64,000 bases of DNA, from positions 150,568,997-150,632,996 of the forward strand of contig JAUPFV010000003.1 in NCBI GenBank assembly GCA_036936605.1. The letters run 5' to 3'. The position numbers and the translations under genes are program-made. Origin of the DNA: Limnanthes douglasii subsp. nivea (lineage: Eukaryota; Streptophyta; Magnoliopsida; Brassicales; Limnanthaceae). This document shows positions 10,380 through 22,819 of this stretch, piece after piece; position 1 is the stretch's first letter; each line of letters starts with the position of its first letter. The notes beneath the pieces were generated by a model, which saw only the letters and a program-made list of their open reading frames with translations, searched no databases and was not told the origin of the DNA.

Positions 10380-11050
10380 AGGTGGAAGAACAACATAATT
10401 TCTCGAAGGAGGAAACACGTATATATTTTTAATACACAAGTAAAATCTTCTGTTAGTTGAGAATGAGCAAGATTATTATATTCAACAATACGAAGAATAG
10501 TTAAAACATCAACATAATGATATTTTTTATGAGATATCTCCTTTCATACATTATATGGCTTATCATATAATATCATAAGAAGACAAACTTCAACTAAGTT
10601 TTTTTTCTCATAAGAACGGGAAATTATATTATTGTGATCCTAATCCATGACATATTCAGTAGTCGTATTTGTACAAGCTCGTATTATCTTCTCAAATTCA
10701 GAACGATCCAAATGCTCAACTTTAAGTATTTTTTTTCAAAAAATTGTTTCTCAGTTTACGCCTCATTCATAATCTTCTAAAGTTTTTCATTCTTGATCTC
10801 AACATTCTTAACAAAAATATTATGTTGCTCTTGGTCACTTGCCCAAAAATAATGCTATGACTGCATTTTGGTAGAGAATTTTGAACTCAAATTTAAGTTT
10901 TTTCCCCACCTCTTCCTTGGTTTGAAGTTCAGCTTTCAAGTGAGATTCAGATACGGCCTTGGCTTGTCGTTCAGATCTCAACTTCTCCCCCGCCTCAGTT
11001 TCAACTTAAAGCTTAACCTTCAGCTAATAACTACTCATAAATGACTATGT
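10380..11050 (-). pseudogene. Possible aORF coiled-coil remnant of element E
   Basis: On the minus strand a lysine/glutamate-rich heptad-like stretch is readable near 10860-11040 (KLRSERQAKAVSESH, QTKEEVGKKLKFEF), followed by broken frames. Its position downstream of the E integrase tail and opposite in strand matches the coiled-coil part of the antisense ORFs in A, B and C. No globular domain was recognised, so the assignment rests mostly on position. Confidence 0.35.
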
Positions 11051-14000
11051 TACATTTTATAAAAAAAGGGTCATAGATTAGGAATAACAAGAAGTAAACT
11101 CTCACAATATATTATTATGAAATATTTTGTTAAAAATTATATTAAAAAAACAAAATTGGTAAGCAAAAGTGTTAGAGACTTACCTCATATCCCAATTCTA
11201 TTTTCCTAATGGCCAATTCCATGCGACCAAGATGAGTAAGAATAATTATCATGCATAAATAAGTCACAAAATGAATGAAGAGTTCATAAATTTCATCCAA
11301 AGGAAAGGTATTGATTTTAAAAGTCGCAATAATATGAGAATCAACTCAACATTATTACAAACGATATCAATAAAAACTATTTGAGTTGAAGTAGTAAATT
11401 GGTTATAAACATCAACAATTTGGGCAGGCAAACTTTGTAAAAAGCAACAGTGTTGCTAGTAATGACAACAAGAGAAAAAACACATTTAACAAAAATATAG
11501 ACTATATTTTTAGCAATACCCATGATCAATAACACTTTTAGCCTTGGATTTCTTCGCTTCAAACCCTCGAAATAAATATTTATCATTGCGTTGCGACCTC
11601 AACCTCTCTTTCAAACAACACTTAGACCGTGCAACGATTTTACTAATTTTTTTAAAGGGAATCTATATTCAGTATATGAATAACTTCAAACATTTTTCAT
11701 TTTCCCTTTTTAGCACAATTAGAGAGAAAAAAATCAGCGTGCCACCACAATGACCTTATTGCTGAAAGAGGAAGTTAGAAGAAAAACCAAAGTTGTCTCA
11801 AATATATCATTCATAATAGTAACATATTAGGGTATATAAGTTTAAAATGAGGGTCAATTTCATAAGAAAAATAATATAAACAAAAAAAAAATCAAATTAT
11901 GTAAAAGAAATATAATGAAGAAATCGAGCTAGAACTAATTATGAAGGTTTGGCTTAAGCTGAAATTAAAGCCTCGAAAATCTTAAAAACATATCTTTGTC
12001 GACCTTCATAATAATCACGAACTGAGTTAGATTCAACTACTAAAATTTTATGAGTAAAATAAGTATTGATAATTCCATTGAAGGAAACTGTCCCACATTA
12101 GCTTTCATTTTCCCTAAACCTATAGATGTGGGAAACTTCAGGATAACCTCAATATCTGCAGGCTCCACTGAACGAAAAACTACTTCGTCAGGTATAGCTT
12201 GATGTACTAAAAGAAGAAGCAATTTCTGTATGTTTTGGCTTATAAATTGATTTTTACAAAAGATTTAGCGAGAATAATGACTCTATGATCATGATAAAAT
12301 TTACGAGCCTCTTTACAAAGCCTAGTGTACTTCTTATGGGCAACAACAATCCAATGTTTCTGTTAGGGATACGCATCTGGAAATAAAATGGAAAAACATA
12401 TACAAATCAAAATTTCCAACAATTCTTAAAATAAATAAGACATACGTATAAGCACAAAAACTTACATTGAGTATTATAAGAGTGAGAAAAAATGTGTTGA
12501 TCCAGCTTCTCACCAGCATATCAATCACCAAATACATATACAAACTCTATTTTCACTTTATTTCAGAAGAAAAAAAATCCTCCAGAAGCGGTAGTCAATT
12601 GTTATAGAGAAGTAAAAAAAAGTCTAAATTCTACCATATATTGTACACACGACCAAGACATTATGAACCCTAAAATGCTTGTAAACAAGCCGGGACATAA
12701 TAATAACATCTATTCACGTTTTAATGCATTATGAGCTAGTTGACCGGGGAAAATTTAATTTTTTTAGAAAATATTAAACAAGTTCTAGGTGAGGGAAATC
12801 TGAATGTTCGATGTCAAACATATATGTAAAAATACTAATTTTCCTTGAAAATTATTCTAAAAAGTTTCATTTCTTTAAGAAAATCACATGTCCACGTTGG
12901 AAGGAAATTCACATTAATCTATCTTTAAAGAGTAATCACATTTACTTGTATACACATAATTATGATTAGTTAGAACCATTTTCTTGACATGACATAGATA
13001 ATTGATCATAAAAGAATCAGCCTCCTCGACAACTTCTTTAACATTAATCGGAACAGCCACAAAAGAAATTCCTCCACCAGGACCGGTAGAAAGAATTAGT
13101 GTTTGAATCGACTTATGATCCAAACAAGGTGAATTCTTAGAAGAATCACGAGAATCGTCGTTTCTAGTAGAATTGCTGAAAGAATGACACCCAAATCGAG
13201 GGCTAAGATTTTAATTTTGGCTGTAAAATTGCTCAATTTGGAAATAAGATGAGACTTATAATTCTTTTATTCTAACCATTTTCTAAAAATAAATAAACTA
13301 TTTTGGGAAGAAGAAAAGTAATAAAAAAACTTAGAGAAAAAATCTTTGATATTTGCCCTCAATAAATAAAAGATAAATAGGAGAGATAAAACTCCAAGTA
13401 ATGAATATGGAAAAATTTGTAAACGAGGAAAATAAAGAAATAATAAAGTATTTATAAATGAGGTTAGCAAACCATAGCTTTTGAATTATTTAATCAAGAT
13501 TTAAAATCGTTTTTACAGATGAAAGGTTGGGATTAAAAGAAATCTAAAAGGATAACATGAAATGAGAGTAAGATACAACACAAATGTAAGAATATAGTAA
13601 CTCTTACATGCCTCAAACAAATGTCAAACAATTTCTTTAATCCCACAAACAACATGCGAATCATTATCATCCACCACCAAACATGAATAAATCACAAAAT
13701 TCATAGGCAAACAAATTTTAAAAAAACAAAATTTAAAATAATTACAAAAGACAAAGAAAAACCTAGGTCGCAGAGAAGTAAAAAGTCTCGTCCATACATA
13801 AGCACAAAGTCTCATATTACTTGTTCAACATAACAAGACATCTACTACATTTTTCTTACATCTTTTGAAAAGGCTATGGAGGCTACAAGTATACACTCAC
13901 AAGCAGTTCAAACCTTGTTTTTTCAAATTCAACTTCCCAACAATAAGAAACGATCAAATTCCATGCTTATGAGATAACTAACTACTAGTAAATAAAAAAA

Positions 14001-15186
14001 TAGAATGACACACATATGCGTACTTTTTCCTCATTAGAAAAATAATTTTTTTTTCTCGAATGAGATTTCACCGTCGACGGTTTTTTCAATAAGGCGAGTA
14101 TAAGGCCAACATACCCTACGAATATTACCAGTTAGTCAACAACGTTCAATCTCAATATTACAAAATACATAAGCTTTGACACAACCTCAAAGTACAAAAT
14201 AATATAAAGCTTCAATCAAAGACTAATAACCAAAGTTATAGTAACTTCTCGATTCTTTCGCAAAACTAAATACTACTAATAAAAGTAAATTTTCATAGGT
14301 TGAAGTTCAATGTAATTGTGTTAAATGTAATCCATATAACTTATGTCACAACTTGACAATGTATGAATATGGCGCGAAGTGTACGACGACAACGTTAATG
14401 ATGTAACGTTAATAGACTCAAAACAATCGTCTAATTAGACTTTTGGCTCAAGTTTCTACTTATAAATAAAACAAGATTCTTATCGAAAGAATCATTTGAA
14501 TCATTTTAACGAATAATTTTTTTATTATTATCTAGGTTTTTATAATCCTAATATTTTTTTCTCCAACTACCTGATTATTTTCTCCCCAACAACAACCCAC
14601 CTTTTTATACTATTCAATCTAGATCGTTAGCACACTCATATCTCCAATATCTTTTTAAACTAGTATTTGACCTATCTTAATTCTCGACTAACTGAATCTT
14701 TTTTATAGTGTCACTATTACATTATATTAATAATTTTAACTTGACAAATAACATTCATTTAACACGGATTACCCTCGTTAAACTAAAAGTCGATACATTC
14801 TATTTAAATAAATAAAAATAATTTAGTAATCGAACCAACTTTATTTGTTTAGTAATGTATTTGTAAAAAAACATTAATGTTTCTTATTCAATAATTACGT
14901 GATAAGTTAGCATACACGATCATATATTTGTTATGCTAACCCTATGGGATCCACTGAGCTCCCTTAAACTATATTTGAATAAAAAGTGTTAATAATCATT
15001 ATATAAAATACGAAGATATTAAATAATAAAGATGGCGAAATCTAAAGGACCATAACTGTAAGAAACTAAAACATGAAGAACTAAAGATAATATAGATGCC
15101 TTTGGTAGAAAATCAAAAGCGTGTTTATTTAACAAGAGAGTCTACTGTACGCAACACCACAAAAATATTCAGACAGAGAAAAAACA
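11051..15186. other. AT-rich interval without recognisable genes
   Basis: Only short shadow frames occur. A 9-bp inverted repeat (GTTAGCATA/TATGCTAAC) lies near 14908-14942. Part of the left half may be decayed element E, but I could not recognise domains. Confidence 0.5.
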
Positions 15187-15211
15187 TGGGGGTGCGCAGT
15201 GCGCAACCCCA
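15187..15211. repeat. Short GC-rich hairpin
   Basis: Arms TGGGGGTGCGCA and TGCGCAACCCCA pair with one mismatch around a single-base centre, in otherwise AT-rich DNA. Purpose unknown. Confidence 0.6.
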
Positions 15212-15556
15212 TCCTTACTTTTAGTAGTAATTTCAAATCATTTACGTAATTTAATTCATTTAAATGTATTAATCAAATTTATTTCTTTTGTAGTAATTCA
15301 TTACCATCTCAAATTCGAATTTCAGAACTTGTTCGATTTATACTTTTCAACTCGGACACGGATGTGATAAGGATATTCAACCAAACAACAATAATAATTA
15401 TTATTTTTATTTACTTTTGAATTTTCGTTTTATAAAAAAAGAATATAAATGGTTTGTTTGTTGAGTAAAAGAATGAGAGAGGTGCCCTGAATCCACTACA
15501 GCTTCTCCTTTGTTCCCCCATGTTCAGGCGCAACTACCTTGGAATCAAATGTCTTA

Positions 15557-15874
15557 GAGCATCCCCAACAGATACGCTATTTTACGGTTAATTATAAATT
15601 TAGCTATTATATAGGATCTTTTTTCTTTCCAACAGATACTCTAAAACACTCTCTATATTTAATAGCGTAAATTATGGTAGGTATATTTAGAGTAGCGGTT
15701 GCACAATATGTAAAACTTATTTGTTATTCCTTTTATTTTTCTTCCATTATTTTAGGAACCAGTAACTACCTTAAATATAGACTATCTGTTGGAACAAAAC
15801 TTAATATATAAATTTACATTACTTCAATATAATCCATATTTACCTAAAAAATAGAGTATCTGTTGGGGATGCTC
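15557..15874. mobile_element. PIF/Harbinger (Tourist)-type MITE, 318 bp
   Basis: Terminal inverted repeats begin GAGCATCCCCAACAGATAC on the left and end GTATCTGTTGGGGATGCTC on the right, identical over about 19 bases. TTA flanks both ends (15554-15556 and 15875-15877), the 3-bp target duplication typical of PIF/Harbinger. Inside, CCAACAGATACTCTA and TATCTGTTGG repeat the terminal motif. There is no coding capacity. It lies about 0.7 kb beyond the 3' end of clpX. Confidence 0.85.
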
Positions 15875-16199
15875 TTAATCTATTCATTAATTTAATCAAC
15901 TTTACTAATCCATCCATTATACTAATATTTAGCTGTTTTAGTGACACCAACTGACCTTTCTACCCTTCTAAACTTTGACTGCTAGAACTAAATAACTTTT
16001 TGGAATAAAAAAATTGGAAGTTAGTGAGATGCTATTGCTAGGTAAAAGCAACGAATTTTAATGAGTGGTAACCGTAAATAACAGTTTATTTTTTCGTAAA
16101 TTTAAAAACTAGTGTAAAAAGAAATGGGTGAAAAAATGTCAACAAGAAAAGAAATTATTGATCTTTAAGGTGGTTGATTAGTTGAAGCCAATATCACAA

Positions 16200-16200
<1 letters not shown>

Positions 16201-16244
<44 letters not shown>
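16201..16244. repeat. (ATA)n microsatellite
   Basis: About 15 uninterrupted trinucleotide units in the 3' flank of clpX. Confidence 0.95.
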
Positions 16245-16246
<2 letters not shown>

Positions 16247-16598
16247 TAAAAGTAACCAAATTTATTTTAAGATTAAAACTTGATTAACCAAATAAATTTT
16301 TCATTGCCAATAAATAAGCTATACGATTGGATTGTGACTAAACATTTATAGTGCAAGGTAAACAACTTAATTCTTATTATTATAATATAGTACATGCAAT
16401 TTATTGCAAGGTGAAGAAAAATATACTAATTTACATGGTACAAGAGGATTATCCTTGTGGTTATTGAAATTACAAGCTCTGGGCTCTTGATTCAATCTCT
16501 ATCTCACATTCCTGCAATCACTCTCGATTGATTAGAAAGAAGGATAATGTAATTTTTTTTAAGGATTTTAAGATGGAGTTCAGTAAATTAGTAAGTCG

Positions 16599-19500
16599 TC
16601 AATTTCGTACATCACTAAAACAGCATACCAATGTTCTGACCTGCGTTTCGTTAAGACATTGTTCGAGTGAAGCATCTCCGCGGAGAATTTTAGCACCACA
16701 CCCTGTGGCTTCGACTGATCCAACAGCTTCTTCATCAACCAATACGGAAGTCACACAATTTGATCCTGCTTGGCTATCGGGTACCTGCACATCATATATG
16801 AATAATTAATAAAGTTGCAGGCTTTTTATGGAGTAACACCACTAGTGTGAGCAAAGTACCTCGAACATAGCTTCTGTGAGAAGACTTTCTAATATGGCTC
16901 TTAGGCCTCTGGCGCCAGTGTTCTTTGCTAAAGCCTTTTTCGCAATCAATTCCAATGCTTTCTCAGTAAAATGTAATTTTACCTGAGGTATAGTATATCT
17001 AACAAGTTAAATCATAAGATAATAGAGAAAATCTCTGTTTCAATCTTCGGAGTATTGATAATTTTAAGAAATTCTAGGGGAGAAAGTATATCGAGGAATA
17101 GTATATTATGTATTTCATGATGGTTTATAGAGAAAATAATAGGGGAGAAACAATATCCAGAATAAGTATATTAGAAACTGCGCAATCCAAATAGCTAATA
17201 TTTCCTAATTTCTTTCTTTCCTTTTAACTTTTACCAAAACATCTTTCATTAAAAAAATTGCACAATCGGAACAGATCCGTGAAGAATGTAGAACACTAAG
17301 TCGAGATTACAAAATAAGCTTACATTGTTCATCTCAAACATCTTCTTGTACTGTTTACCAAGAGCATTCTTTGCCTTAGTGAGAACCTACAGAACAAAAG
17401 TTAATATTCTTTTAATATGAGTTTAGCCAGGGACCTTTTCAATTTTATAAATTCGTTACTAGCTCAATTAGTGCAAGACAATAAAAAGAACACTGCAGTC
17501 AAAGTCAAAAGGTAAAAAAGAACATTTGCAGGATATACCACTAGAGAAGGAACAACATACCAGAACAAGCTGATTCTCATCTAAAGCTGTTAGGCTTACT
17601 AAAATTGGCAACCGTCCAATAAATTCAGGAATCATGCCATAAGCGATAAGATCACCACTTTCAACCTACAAAGTCCCAAGGTCTCCTTTTAAAAAACGCG
17701 GAGCAAACTTGAGCATCATAATTGAATAAATTTGGTCTAGCTTTAGCAACATTGGGATTCAAATTCTCACAGATTCCAACAATGATGATGCCACAGTAGC
17801 ATTTGTCAAGCCACTCATCCTCATGTTTGTACGAACTGGTGCTCCAAAACCAATAGATGAATCCTGCCGTCTGATAGAATAAAGTATTTGGGCCTTTTAA
17901 TTTCTCTTTACAGTGAAAAAAAAAATTCTAAAGCCTTGTTTGAAGGAGAGCTATAAAAGGCTCTAGATCGCACATAAGGTTTTATCAACTTGTAGGAGAA
18001 GCGACATTAGAGAAGCTCCACAAGCCTCGAGTGACAGTACTCTTATACTTATTACATCTAATTTGTTCATTCTTCAATCAGATAACCACGTACAAGTTAT
18101 TTTAGATTCTTCCAGACACAACTCTGAAATTAGTTGTCAAACACAAATCCTAGTTTGACAATACTATATGTATCTGTTTCTCTTTAGCTTTACTTTTTTT
18201 TATTCAATTACTCGATACATGATCAACTGCCCATAGAGTACAGCAATAAATATGGATATCCAGAGCAAAAAAATATAACCTGTTTGACATTACCTTTCTG
18301 AAATTGTTTTCTCGAGATCGACAAATGCCCCACCACAAATGAAAAGGATATCCTTCGTATCAATCTGCATATTCGAGTTCCTAGAGCATGAGTTTCCTCT
18401 ATGACTACGAAATCTTTGCCTGACTTGCAGATTACATATACAAACAAGGAAAGGCGAGGATACCTGTACACTATCACCTCGAGGATGTCTACGGGCACCT
18501 TTTTCAGGAACAGGAACATTAACTATCTGCATTCACAAACATTTCGTCAGATGTGTTGACTTAAAGTTAAAACCACTCAAACAGCATTTCCAGATTATTA
18601 AAATCGTCTGAAAGTGCTAGCAATCCCAAGGCAGCAAAACATATATTTTAAACTCCTTCAATTGTTCGACGATGTTTGTTAACATCTAGAATTTTTTCTG
18701 TATATTTTGTTAGGCTTATAGATGGCTTGCCTTGTTGCCGAACCATAGTTCTAACCAGAGATGCTTTGCACTTTTAAAAAATAGAAGACCAATTCAAAAA
18801 TTAAATACATATAACAGAACTATATAAAGTTATTAATGAAATGTCTTACATCGTTTATTTTTCTACAAGACGAACCAAACAACGAAACCGGACACCCATT
18901 TTTTACCTCGGTTCCAACTTCAAACTACTTTTCAGAAATACAGTTCCGAGAGGCATGGTCTTAAGTCTAGAAGCTAATAATTGTCCCAAATCAGAACCAA
19001 AACAACCCAATCTTTGTTAGGTTTGGTTTTGGTTTCTAACCCTCTTTAGTTTGGTTCTGGTCCCACAGTTTTGGAACCATATTAGTTTTTTATTCTCTCC
19101 GAGAAACCTAAGAACTAACTAAGTTGCGCCAGTAACTCCCCGCAAATGAATGTAGATGGCAAAGGAGACAATTAATTCTCCAGATGGTCACATTCAACAC
19201 TTAATTGACATATGATAAACTTACAGTTCCTTCCAGCATTTTTAGCAATGCCTGTTGGACACCTTCTCCAGATACATCTCTGCCAATGTTAGTATTTTGA
19301 GTCTGGGCAGGAAATAGAAAAAATTAATAACCAGCCCCCAACAGGCAACCTGTGTCTAAAGCAAAAGTCTGGTATATGAATATATTGGAAGACCTTTTTA
19401 GTTATCTTGTCAATTTCATCGATGTAGACAATCCCTTGCTGAGCGGCTTCCGCATTGAAATCAGCTTCCTGAAACCAAAGAAAATATCCAACAAGAATCT

Positions 19501-22439
19501 CAATATCCATGCAGACATGGAAAACTTATGCAATAAGCTATCTGTAATGATAAACGAAGAATATCTTTCATATTCCCAAATTATACTACCTCCTTCAACA
19601 GATGAAGAACCGAGGTCTACTTAAAATGCCTCTAAGCTGACCCAATTACACTAAATACAGATGACACCAATTAAGGAGATTCAATTATTCTACATGGCGG
19701 CAAGATTCCGACATACATAGTGGTAAAATTGTGATCAATGAGTAAAAGTAGCTGAGTCTATGTGTTTAGATACCAGGTACGTAAAGTCATACCACTAGTA
19801 GCTTATACAATATCGACTCCACATCTTCTCCAACATAACCAGCCTGCAAAAAGAGTGGATTTCAGCTTACAAATCGAACAAAAATTATACTGAAAATATA
19901 AAATTAGGAAAGACACAAATGATACAACGCAATACAATCGTTCATCTATCTACGACAGTAAATGTCTTTACCATGAACAAGTACACGGAAATCCTACAGC
20001 ATAAAACACTTTCAAGTTTCAACAATACTCAAAACACTTACTGCATGCGTCTGAACTTTGAATGCATCGGGCATATTAATTAGTATCTTTTAAAACAGAA
20101 GCTTTAATTTTGTATATAATTACAGCCTTTGCTCCACCTTTCCCCTCTATATATCATTGTTTACTAGTGAGATCATTTTACAAAGCTGTGGGGCATACAT
20201 GTAGTGTCATTGCTCTTAAACCTCCCCTATACAGATTTCTTGATCATTCACTCTTGAGGATAGGTCAAGGAAACAAGCTGAGGCAAAGGAGGTTAAGCCA
20301 AACTAGAGTTCTTTTACTTCATAACTTCTTAGCTTGAGTATTAATATTCAGCCTTCATTAAGGTGCAACAATGGACAAAAGGAATTCTGAAATTGGTATA
20401 GAGGGACTCTGCAGAATGATAATTCTTGTCAGCTATCATCTACGACATCCTTCATCAGCATTACGTATAATAAAAGTATTATATTCTGATATTCTAAATG
20501 AGTATTTATACAGCATAAAACAACTAAATAAATGCTTTTTCACATTGAATTGACATGACAATGTACCTCCACGTACCAAATATATAAGATACAGGAGCAA
20601 TTTCACTTGCCTGGGTTAATGATGTTGCGTCAGTAATGATACAAGGCACATTCACAATCCGTGCAAGACTTTTTGCCAGTAGTGTCTTTCCTGTCCTTAT
20701 GTTCAAGACAAATACAAAAAATCAAGATATTGTTACCAGAAAGTAGCAAAAGAGAACACTTTACATCACATGCCACAACAAAAGTCCACAACATGCTCAA
20801 AAAGAACGATGATACCTGAACCAGTTGGACCCATCAAAAGTATATTGCTCTTCTCCAACTCCACCAACTCATTTTCGTCATTTCCAACATCATTGTTATC
20901 TGATTGCATACTGAACCTGGCATTTAGCAAAAAAGTTTAGCTTTAGAATATCATATATATATAATCGAGGAAATTTATGGTACCATTTCTCAATAGCAAT
21001 TTTTATGACTTAGCATCACAAGGAGCTGTTTCTGAATTAATTTGACCACATTGACAGAATAAATAGTATCATCAAGAACTAACATTTTATCAGGTGACAC
21101 ATGATGTATTCTTTTGTAATGGTTGTAGACGGCCACGGAAAGTACCTGTTACAAGAACAAAATAGTGTAACTGTAAAACCAAAAATCATTATTAAAATTA
21201 AACCATATTAAATACAATAGCAACTTCATCCCAAGAAAAGAGTACTCAGAAGAGTAAAAGCTTACTTGAGAATCGAGAAAATATAACCGGGAATATTGTA
21301 GAAAGAAAAGTACAGAACTCTTTTTCGAAGACAAAGAGACAAAAACACACATCCATGATGATAAAAAAACTAGCTAATTGTTCAAGGATTCACTATTTCT
21401 CTCTCTCTCTCTCTCATTTTCTCTTAACACCTAAACATAAAAAGAGGACTTCCCTAAAAATTATTTATTTCCCTAGGATATACTAATTTTTGAAAAAAGC
21501 TAAAGCTTTTTCTTCTACTATACATATGATTACTCAACTGGATTAACTGAATGTATACTAACATTTGCAGCAAATAGAGACATACATACATATATATTCT
21601 AGAAACTGTAGAGCTCAATACCAACAGAGTTTAACAGAGACGAGCCTCATCACAATTGGATACAGGTCAAAATAGAGTTGAAGATTATGAACACAACAAC
21701 TGAGCTACATTACTAATTTACATAGCAAGGACACAATTTCCAAATGGTTCATAGAAGACTAATCAGACTCTTGTACAAAATGTCACTACTATACCTTTTT
21801 TGCCTTCTCCTGGCCGACAACAAACTCATCAAGCCGCCTGCAGATTTCCTTGGGCGTCGGTAAATTCATGGCAGAATCATTCTTCTCTTCTTCTTGTTTT
21901 TGTTGTTGTTCTACGTGCTCGTGCTCCACGCGTTGAAATCCCTCAAGTTTCCCCTTCTGACCGCAACCTTTCTCGAAACTCCCATCGGAATCCCCCAACC
22001 CTTTGACTCTACCGAGCTCGATGAAACTGCCTTGCAAAGGAACCAGCTTAAAAGGCCTGAAATAAAAAGCGGTTTTGCAGCTAGGGCATATGTTAACGGC
22101 CTGGTAAATTCCCGGTAAGCGCGCCGTAAGAGACAACGGGCGGTCGGAGAAGAGGACGGACATCTGGTTCGAGCATCGCGGGCAGTTGACGTCAGCCCTA
22201 ATGTGATCGTACTCCGTCCCTCCACCACCGCCGCCGCTGCCGTCACACTTTTGGCGTGAAAAGAAGGTTGGGGTTAGGATATTAGGAGAGAGATTAGGAG
22301 GTTTGGTTGGGAGTTGGGAGGAGACGAGGTGGTGGTAGTGAGAGAGAGAAGTGGTGGTGGAGAGGAGGAGCTTTGCGGTTAGGTGTTTGATGTTGGTCGT
22401 TCTCGAAGCGGTGGTGAGCTTGAGGAGCGAAGAAAACAT
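16599..22439 (-). CDS. CLPX: ClpX, ATP-binding unfoldase subunit of mitochondrial Clp protease
   Basis: Fourteen exons: 22439-21795, 21145-21084, 20916-20816, 20690-20611, 19843-19793, 19468-19394, 19302-19225, 18526-18464, 18364-18294, 17870-17771, 17665-17561, 17386-17324, 16982-16860, 16784-16599. They sum to 1803 nt, 600 codons plus stop, without a break. The Ser/Thr/Lys-rich N-terminus suits a mitochondrial presequence. A Cys4 zinc site has CPRC at 86-89 and CPSC at 118-121. AAA+ motifs: Walker A GPTGSGKT 265-272, pore loop GYVG 298-301, Walker B IVYIDE 326-331, second pore loop RRH 376-378, ClpP-docking IGF 415-417, arginine finger in IPEFIGR (R460), sensor 2 GARGLR 521-526. As a hexamer it unfolds proteins and feeds them to ClpP. 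All introns are GT-AG except intron 4 (GC-AG). The exon 2/3 junction is the least certain. A (CT)n tract lies in intron 1. Confidence 0.95.
19844..20610 (-). other. GC-AG intron 4 of clpX
   Basis: The exon ends CAG at 20611 and the intron begins GCAAGT, the strong consensus of GC donors. It ends at the CAG before 19843. Joining there keeps TSLTQ/AGYVG in frame. No GT donor nearby keeps the frame. At 767 nt it is the longest intron of the gene. Confidence 0.85.
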
Positions 22440-22741
22440 GGCGTTTTCGTTTTGTTCGAATCAAACACTGGATACTGGAAGTGTAATAAATTAACCGTCT
22501 GAGGTCTGACCCCTGCTGCCTTTGAATTTTGAAACAGAAAACATACAAGTCTTTTCATTATTATTAGGGCGAGACTAAATTTTTTACATATTTTGGGATA
22601 GATTAAAGATAAAATTACCACAAAATACATTTTCAAGTACGGTATCTCCATTCAATATCCAAATATTAACCTCTTAGTTGTTAGAAGCCAAATTTTTACC
22701 AAAATAATTTTAATACTAGAAAAAAGAGAAAGTAGGTTAAT
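22440..22741. promoter_or_regulatory. Upstream region of clpX
   Basis: About 300 bp separates the clpX start codon from the proposed left end of the Mutator-like element. The leader and core promoter of clpX must lie here or inside the element. I see no clear TATA box. Confidence 0.4.
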
Positions 22742-22819
22742 GGAGCAGTTACTTTTTATTATTTTAATTTTCAACTTCCATCAAATTCCCAATAACCTTT
22801 GAAAACCCAAAAGACTAAA

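Noticed and set aside
12040..13123. Minus-strand frames of 60-69 codons as element E aORF domains
   Set aside because: No convincing match to the globular domain of A, B or D; left unassigned.
16528..16809. Plus-strand frame of 93 codons
   Set aside because: It is the antisense shadow of clpX exon 14.
19352..19624. Plus-strand frame of 90 codons
   Set aside because: It overlaps clpX exon 6 and its flanking introns in antisense.
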